A stretch of 64,000 bases of DNA from Malurus cyaneus samueli (Eukaryota > Chordata > Aves > Passeriformes > Maluridae). The translations under genes were made by a program, and so were the position numbers. Below the pieces are notes generated by a model. It was not told the origin of the DNA, searched no databases, and saw only the letters and a list, made by a program, of their open reading frames with translations. This document shows positions 1 through 10,000 of the stretch, in pieces. The stretch covers positions 80,053,711-80,117,710 of the forward strand of contig CM019215.1 in assembly GCA_009741485.1 (NCBI GenBank), read 5' to 3'. Every line of letters begins with the position of its first letter. Position 1 is the stretch's first letter.

Positions 1-568
1 TATTCAATCTCAATTCGAAAATTGTTTTGGTTTAAGTGGGACAGCAGATTTGATATCAATTGCTCATCTAGGCTGCCATGTATGGGCCATTTTCTAACGT
101 TTAGGTGGGCCATATCCATTGGGATAGCCAAATTAGCTCTTTCTTTTTAAGAAATAGATCCTGCCCTGCTAGTATGTGCCAATTATTTAGCACTAACTTC
201 AGAGGGGAGCTTTTAGGAGTTGTAGGCATGTGAGGTTGCAACTCTTCACGTGAGAAGAAGCACCCCATGCCTGTGCTTGAAACAAGAAATGAGAACAAGG
301 AACACTTGGGATTTGAACTCTCATTTACCGAGTTCATAGCGCAGCACTCCACTACGCCACACTGGCTGCAGGCCAACTCCTGCACTGCAGCGCTACTACC
401 CCGTTTCGAACCCCGATCACAACACCGCTTCTCATTCGCTTACTCACGTGCCTCTGTTGCTGGGTTCTTGGACTCCAGCACCGCTTGGACCGCAGTGGCC
501 ACCCCACAAAGCCAGCCAGGGCAGGGATTGGATCTTACTCGGTCCAGAGGATTCTCAGGAGTCTCCTT
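1..568 (-). mobile_element. ERV internal 5' region (leader), partial
   Basis: This lies directly downstream, on the minus strand, of an LTR and primer-binding site, so it should be the untranslated leader and possibly the gag start of an endogenous retrovirus that leaves the window at base 1. No frame is open for more than about 100 codons and I recognise no Gag motif, so it is decayed or non-coding here. On the minus strand it contains a GGGTTCGAAAC motif (403-413) and a box-A-like TGGCGTAGTGG (349-359) followed by a box-B-like GAGTTCAAATCCC (308-320), resembling RNA polymerase III promoter boxes. The predicted T-stem does not pair, so I do not call a tRNA. Assignment to an ERV rests on position next to the PBS. 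Confidence 0.6.
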
Positions 569-586
569 GTCCCATCTGGGTTGCCA
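569..586 (-). promoter_or_regulatory. Retroviral primer-binding site, tRNA-Arg type
   Basis: The minus strand reads TGGCAACCCAGATGGGAC, four bases after the LTR terminus. From memory, the 3' end of vertebrate tRNA-Arg(CCG) would give TGGCGACCCAGATGGGAC, so 17 of 18 positions match and the one change is a G-to-A of the kind expected from CpG decay. This would be where the tRNA primes minus-strand DNA synthesis. The position fixes both the orientation of the element and the end of its LTR. Confidence 0.7.
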
Positions 587-590
587 GAAC

Positions 591-1036
591 TGATGCCTTA
601 TCAATCAGGCTGATCTGAAAGAGAGGCCAGACAAACTTAAGAGAATGAGAATACACAACTTTAATACAGGCCTAACAGACCTATTGGTATATTAGGGCAG
701 ACAAAAGCCTCGTCCTCCTAAGGCTACACCCAAAATGGACACCGGGTCACGAGATCTTCACCTTTTATAAGTTCTGCCTTATTAACATATTGGGTCTTAA
801 TTCTCCAATGATCTTTACAGGTGATGATGTCAATCCCCAAACTTGCTCCCCCCCCCCCCCCAACTCTCTGTTGTTTACATATTTTGGGGCTCTGAGGCAG
901 CGAGGTGTCCTGGATTCAGGCTCAGAGGAATGACTTTTGTCTAAAGATGGGAGAATGGTAGTTTTTAGTGCTGTACTAGAGAAGTACAAGAATACAGATG
1001 CATGAAAATGCAGAAACGAAAAATCCAAAGGCATCA
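591..1036 (-). mobile_element. ERV 5' LTR, 446 bp
   Basis: The plus strand starts TGATGCCT and ends AGGCATCA, a perfect 8-bp terminal inverted repeat of the canonical TG...CA type. Read on the minus strand it has a TATA-like TATAAAAGG near 762-770 and an ATTAAA polyadenylation-like signal near 661-666. The PBS follows four bases beyond the end. Together these define a complete 5' LTR in minus orientation. A C14 homopolymer lies at 848-861. The flanking target duplication cannot be tested because the other end is outside the window. Confidence 0.8.
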
Positions 1037-2490
1037 ATGCTGGCTCAATTACTGAAACTGTTCAAAAACTAGTAAACCAGATTTTTTTTACTGTCTTTTT
1101 ATGAAAATTCCATTATGATAAAGTACATGTTACCTGAGAAGAAAGGAAGGAGAAATTATTGTTAAAATGGGTAAGAATAAACTGAATTTCACTCAAACTT
1201 TAATTGCAAGCAAAATGTTTGGAACCCATGTTCATAAGACACTCCAGCACAGCATACCTGGGCAAATATTTTTAGAAGTACATCTATGAGATACCTTTCC
1301 GAGTGCACTACTTTTTAAGTTGATCCTTATATGGATCCTGGAATATATAGCTGTATTTGACACAGAAACCTTCACATACTTACATGGGTCTCCATCTCAC
1401 ATAAAGGAGGCAATGCAGCATGGAAGCTTGGAGACAGTGTCTGGATAAAGCTTTGGAAGCATTTAGGGGTATAACTCAATTGTTTCCTGTGCATGTCCAC
1501 TTGTATTGTATAAATTCTTATGGCATTAAATGAATGACTCAGTCAGGTCCAGAATTTTTTTATATTTATTTTTTTTCTTTAAAAGCAGGATTTCAACATG
1601 AGATTTTTACGTCTGAAAGTTTCAGCTGGTGCCAAAACATCCACATTCACTGCGATCTGCTAGAATTGAGCTCATTCACATGTATACTAAACTGGCTTTT
1701 AAATTGAAATCTTCATTTATCCCTCAGGCTACTTTCAGAGGTAACATGGTACAATTTGATGTTATACTTTTACAGAAAGCTGTTTCATGTTAGTCTAACC
1801 TCCAATAAACCCTAATATTTCAGCTTGCAAGTGTGCATTTGTGGAATATGTTTTCTGTTACTATTTGTCCCTGGACACAAAGTGATAAAGAGGAAATCAG
1901 AAGAGGAGGAACTTTAACAACATTAAAACTAGCACCACTTGCCCTGACTCATCATATTTGACAGCCATGGGTGTTCGTATACAAGTGTGCACTCCATGCC
2001 GCTAGACTTTATCTCAAACTATCTCAGATAATTGTGTCTCAAAGGCTTCATCTGTAGCTGCCTGATGAAAACTTTTTCTTCTTAATTTAAGGGGAAGAGA
2101 AATTCTCATATGTAGAGAACTTATGCACCATTTTAACAAGCAAATTCAAACAGAACCCTTCTGTCCAAATACAAGAGGTCATCTACAGGCAGGCTTTTAT
2201 GTTACAAGGAAACTTCTGCCATGTTTCAAGATTGGTCATGTGTATCTCACTTATTGTTGGGTTTTCAGCCATAGAGTGCAAAGTTCTTACAAGCTAAAAA
2301 CGATTTGCTATATCCACTTTGCAGTGAAGAAATTGTTATTCAGGCATGTCAAAATTGGAATAAGTGACAGTCATGGAGGTTTCTAATATTTTTAGCTAGT
2401 TAATATAATTACAGTTTCATAGTAATTCCCCGATGTTAACCAGGACACAAGAATGAACGAATTCCTCCATTTAGCATCCAAATAGCATTC

Positions 2491-2522
<32 letters not shown>

Positions 2523-3335
2523 GAGGCCTGAATAATTAATTATGCATGAAAAGTTAGTTTCAACAAAAATAGCTTGTCAGGTAGTACCAATATGAGTGAT
2601 GTTTGACCTAGGGATGTTCTAATCTTTCAGCAAAACTGAAAACAACTTTTGTGCTTTTTTTAATACCATCTTTCTTTTTCAACTTATCAGAGCTTCATCT
2701 GAAACAACTGGGAATTAAAAAAAGACACAGTTTTGTACATGAAACAGAACTGTGAACGAGTGTTTTTAGTCTTACCATTCAGCAAGTCACAGGGGTTAGT
2801 TTCTCAGCCAACTGAAACATTGATTTTCATTTAAATCTTAATCTCAGCAGTGTTTTGCTATGTCATTGGCATTTGTGTTCTACATCAGGGGATTAAGCCA
2901 CAGAATAGAAAAGGCAGATAAGATATATTTTGTGTCAGAAAATGTTAAATAATGCAAAGTACCAGATTAGAATACAGATATTTTTGATAATTGATATATT
3001 GCCTTCGCCATCTTGCTGAATGATAATTCTTCTGATGAAACATTAATCAGTATGCAGAATTGTAGTCTACATGCAGTTACTGGCTTCTCTTAGTAGTTAA
3101 ACATAATGAATTGCTCCTAGTTTCTTATCCCTGTAATTTAAAGTTCTGGATAAGAAATGAAAGTATTCTTTTTTAGGTCAAATTTCACAAAAGAAAAGCA
3201 AAAAGAATTTTTGTGTGCATTTGGAGAGACAGAATTATTCCATTATCTTTTTCATCTACTGCACGGAAAGCAATTAGTAGTAATGAAGACTGTTTTACTG
3301 TACACTAGGAAGACTCTGATTCGACAGTGTTTTCT
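1037..3335. other. Unique AT-rich DNA, no gene seen
   Basis: No open frame longer than about 90 codons, no recognisable domain and no mobile-element terminus was found on either strand. The only low-complexity feature is a run of 24 A at 2491-2514 followed by GAGAAAAAGAGG, which could be the tail of an old retroposed sequence whose body I cannot identify. The sequence looks like intron or intergenic DNA. Confidence 0.5.
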
Positions 3336-4521
3336 TGTCATGGTTTAGACCTTAGCCTATCGCCAAAGCACCCACGATGGTGTTCCCCCCACCTCCCCAC
3401 ACCGGAGAGGCAGAGAGGAAAGCAAAAGCCCAATTAACACCAAAATTTATGGCTTTTATATAAGATAACATAATTGAGAGAAAGATATAAATATACCCCA
3501 CAAAAAGACAGACAGGCTGAATAACTTAAGTTGCAAAATAGAGTAATTATTAAGGACTACTAAGAATACTACCAAACCGGGGAGGGAACAGACAGGGAAA
3601 ATTTACAATAAGAAAAAAAAAGGAAATTAGAAGACCCCTGTTATTCCTTCTGGGATGTTTCTCCCAGGTAGCCCCTCCCCACCCCTCCATGCCTTCCCGC
3701 ACGCAAGGGGCCAGGGTATGAGAGTTTTAACAGAGATCAGACTCATTTGGTTGTTGTCCAACCCATAGAGAAGACCCAGCTCCAAGCTGTGGAAGGTCTT
3801 CCCAAGAATGTAAACTGCTAATCCATGGGATTTCTATTTCTTTAGTGGAAGAAGAGAAAACAGTCCTCCAAGGCTGACATGCAAAGCAAGGACACTCTCC
3901 CAAATCTCCTGGCAGAACACAATTTCTCCTAAGCTTCAACTCGCTTCAGACATGGTGGTGGGGGGGAGCCACCTCTTCTCCCTTTTTGGCTTATGATCAG
4001 TCAGATCCTCCAAGGCCAGGTTTTATCTATGCAGTGCAAGGGCACCTCTCTTTTCTAACACGGAATCTCCCATCAAGAAAATTAGTAACTTCGCAGTATT
4101 CGACATATTTTCTCCATTCGAGACCACAGAACTCTTATCATTGCTCTGTTTGACCTTGTGTCTCTAATTTTTCTCACATGCCCTCACTCTCCTCCTCTGT
4201 CCCCCCCAGTGCAGGGGATGATACTAACAACCTAAAAACTACATGGCGACCACAAACTATCTTGTTTTGAATTCTTCTTAAGCACAAGACCATACGTCAT
4301 CACAGAGGTGTAACCAACCTGTGCAATTGGCCCAGCTGGGACCAGGAGCCTGTCCATCAACCTCAGAGCCACAATGAATTGGCTCTAAAACACAGGGGGT
4401 AGGGCTCCTTTTGCTGGAGAAGAAGGAGAAAGCTTCTAGAACTTCCTCACAGGCGCCATTTTTGTGGTTTCTTGGTCCATCCCCCCACCACCAAAAAACC
4501 GGACTGAGCAAAACCAGGACA
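3336..4521 (-). mobile_element. ERV solo LTR, 1.2 kb family
   Basis: On the minus strand this begins TGTCCTGGTTTTGCTC at 4521 and ends TCTAAACCATGACA at 3336, giving matching TGTC/GACA termini. It aligns along its whole length, as its reverse complement, with the plus-strand LTR at 18917-20269. Shared landmarks include the GGTGGTGGGG stretch near the start, the CTGTGATGACGTATGGTCTTG block and the CTATTTTGCAACTTAAGTT block near the 3' third. Flanking pentamers TTTCT (3331-3335) and TTTTT (4522-4526) could be a one-mismatch 5-bp target duplication. No PBS or internal sequence is attached, so it is a solo LTR. Confidence 0.8.
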
Positions 4522-5683
4522 TTTTTGCATAACAGCTGTGAGTGATCTGCCTTTCCTCAAATTGTCTTTTTTCTAAAGAAGTTATTTAGGGAGAGGTGAA
4601 CAAAAGGAGTCTGGAAAAGTGAGGCAAAAAGACAGCATACTAAAAAATAGAAAAGAGGTTTCCAGAAAACAGCACCAGTGGGATACAGACCATTTGGATT
4701 GGATTATTTGTTTTTTGTTTTTTTTTTTTTTTTTTACAATGTTACTTTTTATATTACAGATGTAGCTCTGAATGTCATTAATTTTAAATGTAAGGAATTA
4801 TTCCACACAGTCTTTAAGGTAACAAAAGCACCCATTGATTTTCCTAAGAGATGTATCCCATGTATAGACTGGACAATACTTTCAAAGCCTTTTAAAAAAT
4901 TAATTTAAAGAAAAAAATCAGATTGATGCATAGTGAAGATATTCTTTTCTAACAGGGTCCATGCCCAGCTGACAGGTATAGAAGTTTAACCTTTATGAAA
5001 AAATTAAAGTAAATATCAAAGTCCAAACTGTAAAACCAATGAAATACAGACTTTAGGAAGATGGGCAATCTGTTACAGTTTCTATCTTCTTCATACAATA
5101 ATTCCTTCAAAATGGATACAGCCTTTTCATTTTTATCTTTGTACTCCTTTTACAAGCCAATACGAGAATGTACAACACATTAATGTCTTGTATAAATGCA
5201 CCTAATCTCTACCAGAACAGAGATTAACACCTCCACAGAAATGTACTAATTTTCTTGCATTTCCAAAAAGAGTGAGTTGCAGAATCTGACAGAACACGTG
5301 GCAAGGTTTCTAAAGAAATAACATTAGTATTACAGAAAGACACACTTCACTCTGCTCCCATAAAATCAAACCAAACTACACAACCAACAAAACAACCAAC
5401 CAACTAACAAAACAACCAAAACCATGTACTGAGAAAACTGACTGAATAAAATGCTAAATGGACATATGTACTCTGGTGACATATGAAATTACGTTGGTCC
5501 CCTGGTTTGCATAAAGGATACATGCCAATTTAAGGGTATAGTATTAAAGGCATTAGGAGGTCAAGTGAGTATATTTGTCATACATATCAATATTTTTAAC
5601 ATATTGAAATAGATAATTTTAATTTATCATTTTAGTTCAGTTTCAACAAGCACAGGTATAGGCTGCAAATTCCTGATGATAGT
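4522..5683. other. Unique DNA, no gene seen
   Basis: AT-rich sequence between two LTR elements. It has a T-rich run at 4710-4735 and a short imperfect CCAA/ACAAA-type repeat at 5382-5421. I see no coding or RNA gene signal. Confidence 0.5.
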
Positions 5684-6229
5684 TGTCATGGTTTGAACGA
5701 ATTCAATGGGAGCAGAATACTCCCAAGTCCCAGCAAACCTCCCCCTCTCTCTTTTCCCCACCTGGGTCCTAGACAAACTTTTCACAGAGAGGAAAGTGAA
5801 AGAAAAGAAAAAAAAAAAAAAAAAAAAAAAAAAACTGTTTTAAAATATAAAAACAAAAAGAAAACCTCTGGAATCAGCTGTTAGATCCCAAAGCCTTTCT
5901 CTTCCCTCCTGGGAGTAGCTTCCCCTCCGGGGCCCCCAGAGGGGTTGGACAAAGTCTCTCTCCGTGATTCACTGAAAGATCTTTCTCCCCTGTCGTGCCA
6001 AGAATCCTCCAATTCTCAGATGACGAAGAAAAAAAATTCGAGGAAAAACAAGTCCAAAGAAAGGCAGAAAAAGGAGCAGTCCCAGAAAGAGCAGGCAGCT
6101 TCTTTTCCACTGCTGATCCTGAGAGAGCCTCCTGAGAAAAAAAAAACATATGTGTCTTGTCCCTTTCCCTCCCATTGTCCTTGAAGGAAGGAACATCACC
6201 AAACAAAGCAGAGCAGTTCCGACTAATGT
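5684..6229 (-). mobile_element. LTR-like element with internal poly(A)
   Basis: The left end TGTCATGGTTTGAAC matches the terminal sequence of the larger LTRs at 3336 and 18917, read on the minus strand as GTTCAAACCATGACA. The pentamer ATAGT occurs directly before it (5679-5683) and again at 6230-6234, which would be a 5-bp target duplication, but the inferred right end is not a clean TG. A run of 27 A lies at 5808-5834. Open frames in both directions here are low-complexity (Lys/Phe-rich) and not coding. It is probably a short solo LTR of a related family; the right boundary is uncertain. Confidence 0.5.
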
Positions 6230-8739
6230 ATAGTTACAGAAGGGTTGTTTAACTTTCCTCTAACATAAGCAGATGATAGGAATGCAATACTCAGCTAACC
6301 TAGGACAATAGTAATAACAAGAAACCTGAGTGCATGGAGAGAATTCCCTTTGTGCGCTTCCTGAGAATTAATTCCAAGTCACACTTAGAGATTTTGGCAT
6401 TTATATGTTCATGAATATTACTTTTTACTCTCATATATATATAGTTCTGTCTGGCTGTGTCTGAGATATCACTCTACGTGTCTGCAAGGGCTCCTAACAG
6501 TTGGATAATGTGTAAGAATTTGGTAGAGAATAAAAGTCTCATTTACAGAAATAGATCAATGTGCAGCATATTTCTCTGCTCTGGCTGAACATATGGGAGC
6601 TTATGAGTCGGATTTTAATCCATTTGCTATTAAAAGAACAAACAAAATAACCTGTAAAGATATAGCCCATGCCCTGTAGCTACCACATCTTCTTTGATCA
6701 ATGTACTTACAGCAGACTTCCCAGTTCCAACCTGTGCCACTTCCATAGTTGTCTGGGGTTTTTTTTGGGTTTTTTTTTTTTATTTTTTTTTTATTTAGTC
6801 TAAGAAGTCTCAAGTTATTTTTCGCACTGACTAGCTTGAGAAGAAGCTTTTGTTTCATTTCTATTGTTTTTATCTCTTTCTGCCAAAGACAGTGAAACAA
6901 TTGTGGTGTTCATAAGGCTAAAAAATATTGGCTACACAGTTAACCACGATGAGTAAGGAATTCACGGTTTGAAGGTCTGTGATTTCATTCTTTACTTATC
7001 TTTATTTTAGTGAGGTTTTGATTTGCTTGATTGTAATTAAAATTTTCTTCATGTTCCAAAAAGTGAGCAGAAATCCTTCTTGTGGAATCTGGAAGTAAGG
7101 CAAGATCATAAATTGACTTAATATCTTCAAACATGGCTACTTTTCCATGTTTCATAGGTCAGAGACGCAGAAAATGTCTTATTTCTCCTGTGTCCCCTTT
7201 TTAGACTTGAACCACTGTCCACTTGTGTTTTATTATTTTTTTAAAGTTTTTTAAGTTTGTGGCCTTGATCTTTTTCATCTTTATTAAGACTTTAAATCTA
7301 GTGGGTATTTGGTTTAATTAAACCATTGTAGCAGAGCTGTATGGTGGTAAAATAGTTACTATGAGTTGAAGATTAATTACTTCAACTTAATACCTAAAGA
7401 TCTAATGATGTGATATTGTTTCTATTTGCATTCCTTTTGATAATCTTTATTGCTTGGGATTTCTATGTCCCCAAATTCACTACAGAGTTTAAGAGGGTAA
7501 CAACCTTTTTTTCATTTAAGTTAAAACACTTAAATCAGCAGGGCTTATACTGAGACTGTTCGGTTCTAACACTCCTCTTCATTTTATTCAGCTGTTGACA
7601 CTGTGGAAAAAAATCAAAATACAGCAGTAGAGCCAGATCCTCAGGTGGCAATAATCTCTTCAAACAGTACCAACTGAATGTCTGCTACAAAGGTTATAAA
7701 TATTATCAGATTGGTAAATTGATATTTCCAGCCAGTAGTTTGGGGCTTAATATTTTCAGTAAGGTAAATCTCAAAAGAATCTTTGAGATGTGTTTATTGA
7801 TTATCTAATTGGAGATAGTAAGGTTATCATATCAAATCTCATATCAAAGAAAAGAGAAAACAAATCGCAGTACATTTCCTCAGAGGTCTAGTGTTTCCAT
7901 CTAGCAGTGTTTACAGAGGGTGGGGTGATAATGTGTGATGGTTGACACCCAGCTGGTGTCATTTACTCTCTGAGGCCCAAGCACACGTGACTGAGGCCAC
8001 AAGCTGGACACAGCAGTGCTTGGTACCCTGATGGTGGTTGTCACTTGTTTGCATTGCAAAGCTGCCTGCATTTTCTAGGCAGATTACTGCCCCACCATGA
8101 TAAACAGCCTGAAAACTGTCTGAAAGATTATCCTAGCCTCGAGAAACTTTGAAAGTCAGACATAGACAAGCACAAGAAATAAAAAGAGAATCTTTGTCTG
8201 TATGCTCATCTGAAGCCAGCTCCACATGTTTAGCCATTGCTGAGATCTTTATAAGGTTTACATCAAGAAAAGTTTTCATGGAGAGGTTTGAAGAAGGACT
8301 GGGAACTTATGGAAACATCTTATGAAGGTAAAAGCACATGTAAAGGTAAAAAATCATGTATTAAAAATGCAATGAACAGATAATGAGGGCTAAAATTGTT
8401 GGCTGATTGGAAATGGAAATCACTGTTATGTGGCAATATCTAAGCACGTAGTTCTCGGGGAACTCAGGGTATTTTTTTAATACAATGCTGTTATTCACCT
8501 GCCCTGTACTTTTGCAATCATCATCAAACTCTGGTAATAATGTGGAGTGTTAGATTAATCCTTCTCCCCCTCTTTCTGTTCGACACTTACTGTATCCCTC
8601 AACTTCACTCTTGATAATCTGTCAGTAAAACTTCATGGGCAATATTCCTTTGGGACCCTGAAGAGGATTAATCTCTGATATGAATATCTGCAATATTTAT
8701 ATATTGTGGGGTGGTGGTCGCCACCTGTCTATTTGTTCT
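6230..8739. other. Unique DNA, no gene seen
   Basis: AT-rich intron-like sequence. There is a T-rich stretch at about 6759-6793 which, read on the minus strand, produces a short Lys/Asn-rich spurious frame. A 6-bp inverted repeat GACACC...GGTGTC lies near 7944-7960 around a CAGCTG E-box. Nothing supports a gene. Confidence 0.45.
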
Positions 8740-8985
8740 CAGTAAGACAACTTCTCTTCCTTTAAAAAGAGGAGTGTGTGGGTCAGCTGAAATTTCATCA
8801 CAGAAGGCCACTATGTTGGTCCAGCAGGATCTGCCCTTTGTGAAGCAATGCTGGCTCTCTTGAATCACCTCCCTGTCCTCCATGTGCCTTAGCATAGCTT
8901 CTAGGAGGATCTGCTCCATGATCTTCTCAGGGCCAGAGAAGAGGCTGACAGGTTGGTAAATCCTGGGCTCCTCTTTTTCTAACAT
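8668..8985 (-). pseudogene. CR1 reverse transcriptase fragment
   Basis: A 105-codon minus-strand frame begins in the CR1 RT. It contains YQPVSLF, KIMEQILLEAMLRHMEDREV and HCFTKGRSCWTN, matching the N-terminal RT blocks of CR1 ORF2 (family form roughly YRPVSLTS, KIMEQILLEA, HGFTKGKSC). The active-site YADD block would lie further downstream and is absent. The last ~30 residues are unrelated sequence read through after the CR1 break. It is a remnant and cannot encode an active enzyme. Confidence 0.85.
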
Positions 8986-10000
8986 TTTTTAAAATGTATG
9001 CAATATTTCCCTTTTTGCAGTCACTGGGAGATCACCTTACTGTGAAAAACTGTGGCTTTTCAGATATCACTGGGAGTGGTTTGGCAGCTGCATCCACCAA
9101 TTCCTTCAAGGCTCTGGGATGTATTGCATTGGATTCTTTAGGCTTTTATGTGTTGAGGTTTCTGACGTGACTTCAAATCTGATTTTCCCTTACAGTCAGA
9201 GGGTCTGTGCTCCCTCATTCCCTGTCTTGAAGTCCTTCCACCTGCAAGGTGTGGGAAAAAAAGATTGCCAGGGAAGACTGAGGCAAGAAAGCTGTTGAGT
9301 ACCTCAGCTCAACCTTCTCCTCATCCATTGTTACCAGTTTGATAGACCTGTTCATCAGGGAAGAAGTAACTTTGTTCTACCTTGCTTTTCAGTTGACAGA
9401 CCTATAAGAGTCACCATTCTCTGCATCCCTTGGCAAGTTCAGCTTCAGCTGCACTTTAGCCTTTCTGATCCCACACATATGCAACTGGGCAGCATCCCTA
9501 CACTGCTCCTGGGATACAAGTTCCTGTTTCAGTTATCTGTGCATTTCCATACTGCCCTTTAGTTTGACTAGGAAGCCTCAATTCAACCAGACTGGTCTTT
9601 TGTCTTCATTTCTTGATTTCTTACATGTGGAGATCAAGAGCTCTTCCACCTTGTGGAAAGTATCCTTAAAGGTTTGCCAGCTTGTTTCTGCTCCCTTGAC
9701 CCTGAGGGCAGTTTCCTGGAGGGTCTTATTGATTAACTTCTTAAACAGCTGGAATTTTGCTTTCCTAAAATTCAGGTTCCTGACTTAACTTTTCAGCCAA
9801 CCCCATATCCCTGAAGAGTGTGACTTCCACCAATGCGTGATGACTGCAGCACAAGCCACCTCCAGTCCTGATGTCACCCATTGGCTCACCTGTGCTGGTG
9901 ACCATGAGGTCTGTTATTGCATCCCCTGTGGTCCCCAGCTTAGGAAGTTATCCTGCATGCATTCTAGGAGTCTCTCAGATTGCCTAGAAGTCTCAGACTG
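8740..10000 (-). mobile_element. CR1 LINE, endonuclease C-term to RT start
   Basis: The plus strand is the antisense of avian CR1 ORF2. From right to left it covers the end of the endonuclease domain, the linker and the first blocks of the reverse transcriptase. It is recognised by phrases such as GCAAGTTCAGCTTCAGCTGC, by the stretch antisense to the conserved endonuclease SDH region, and by the translated RT start. It lacks the RT catalytic core and 3' end on the left, where similarity stops near 8740-8760. The 5' part stops near 10000. Many frameshifts show it is an old, dead copy. Boundaries are good to about 30 bp. Confidence 0.85.

Noticed and set aside
308..372. Possible tRNA gene on the minus strand
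   Set aside because: Box-A and box-B-like motifs are present, but the T-stem and anticodon stem do not pair and the segment lies inside an ERV leader.
5945..6206. Overlapping Lys-rich and Phe-rich frames on both strands
   Set aside because: They lie inside an LTR-like element rich in A runs. Composition alone keeps the frames open, and there is no domain.
7944..7960. Inverted repeat GACACC...GGTGTC
   Set aside because: Six-base arms are expected by chance in 64 kb and nothing else marks the site.
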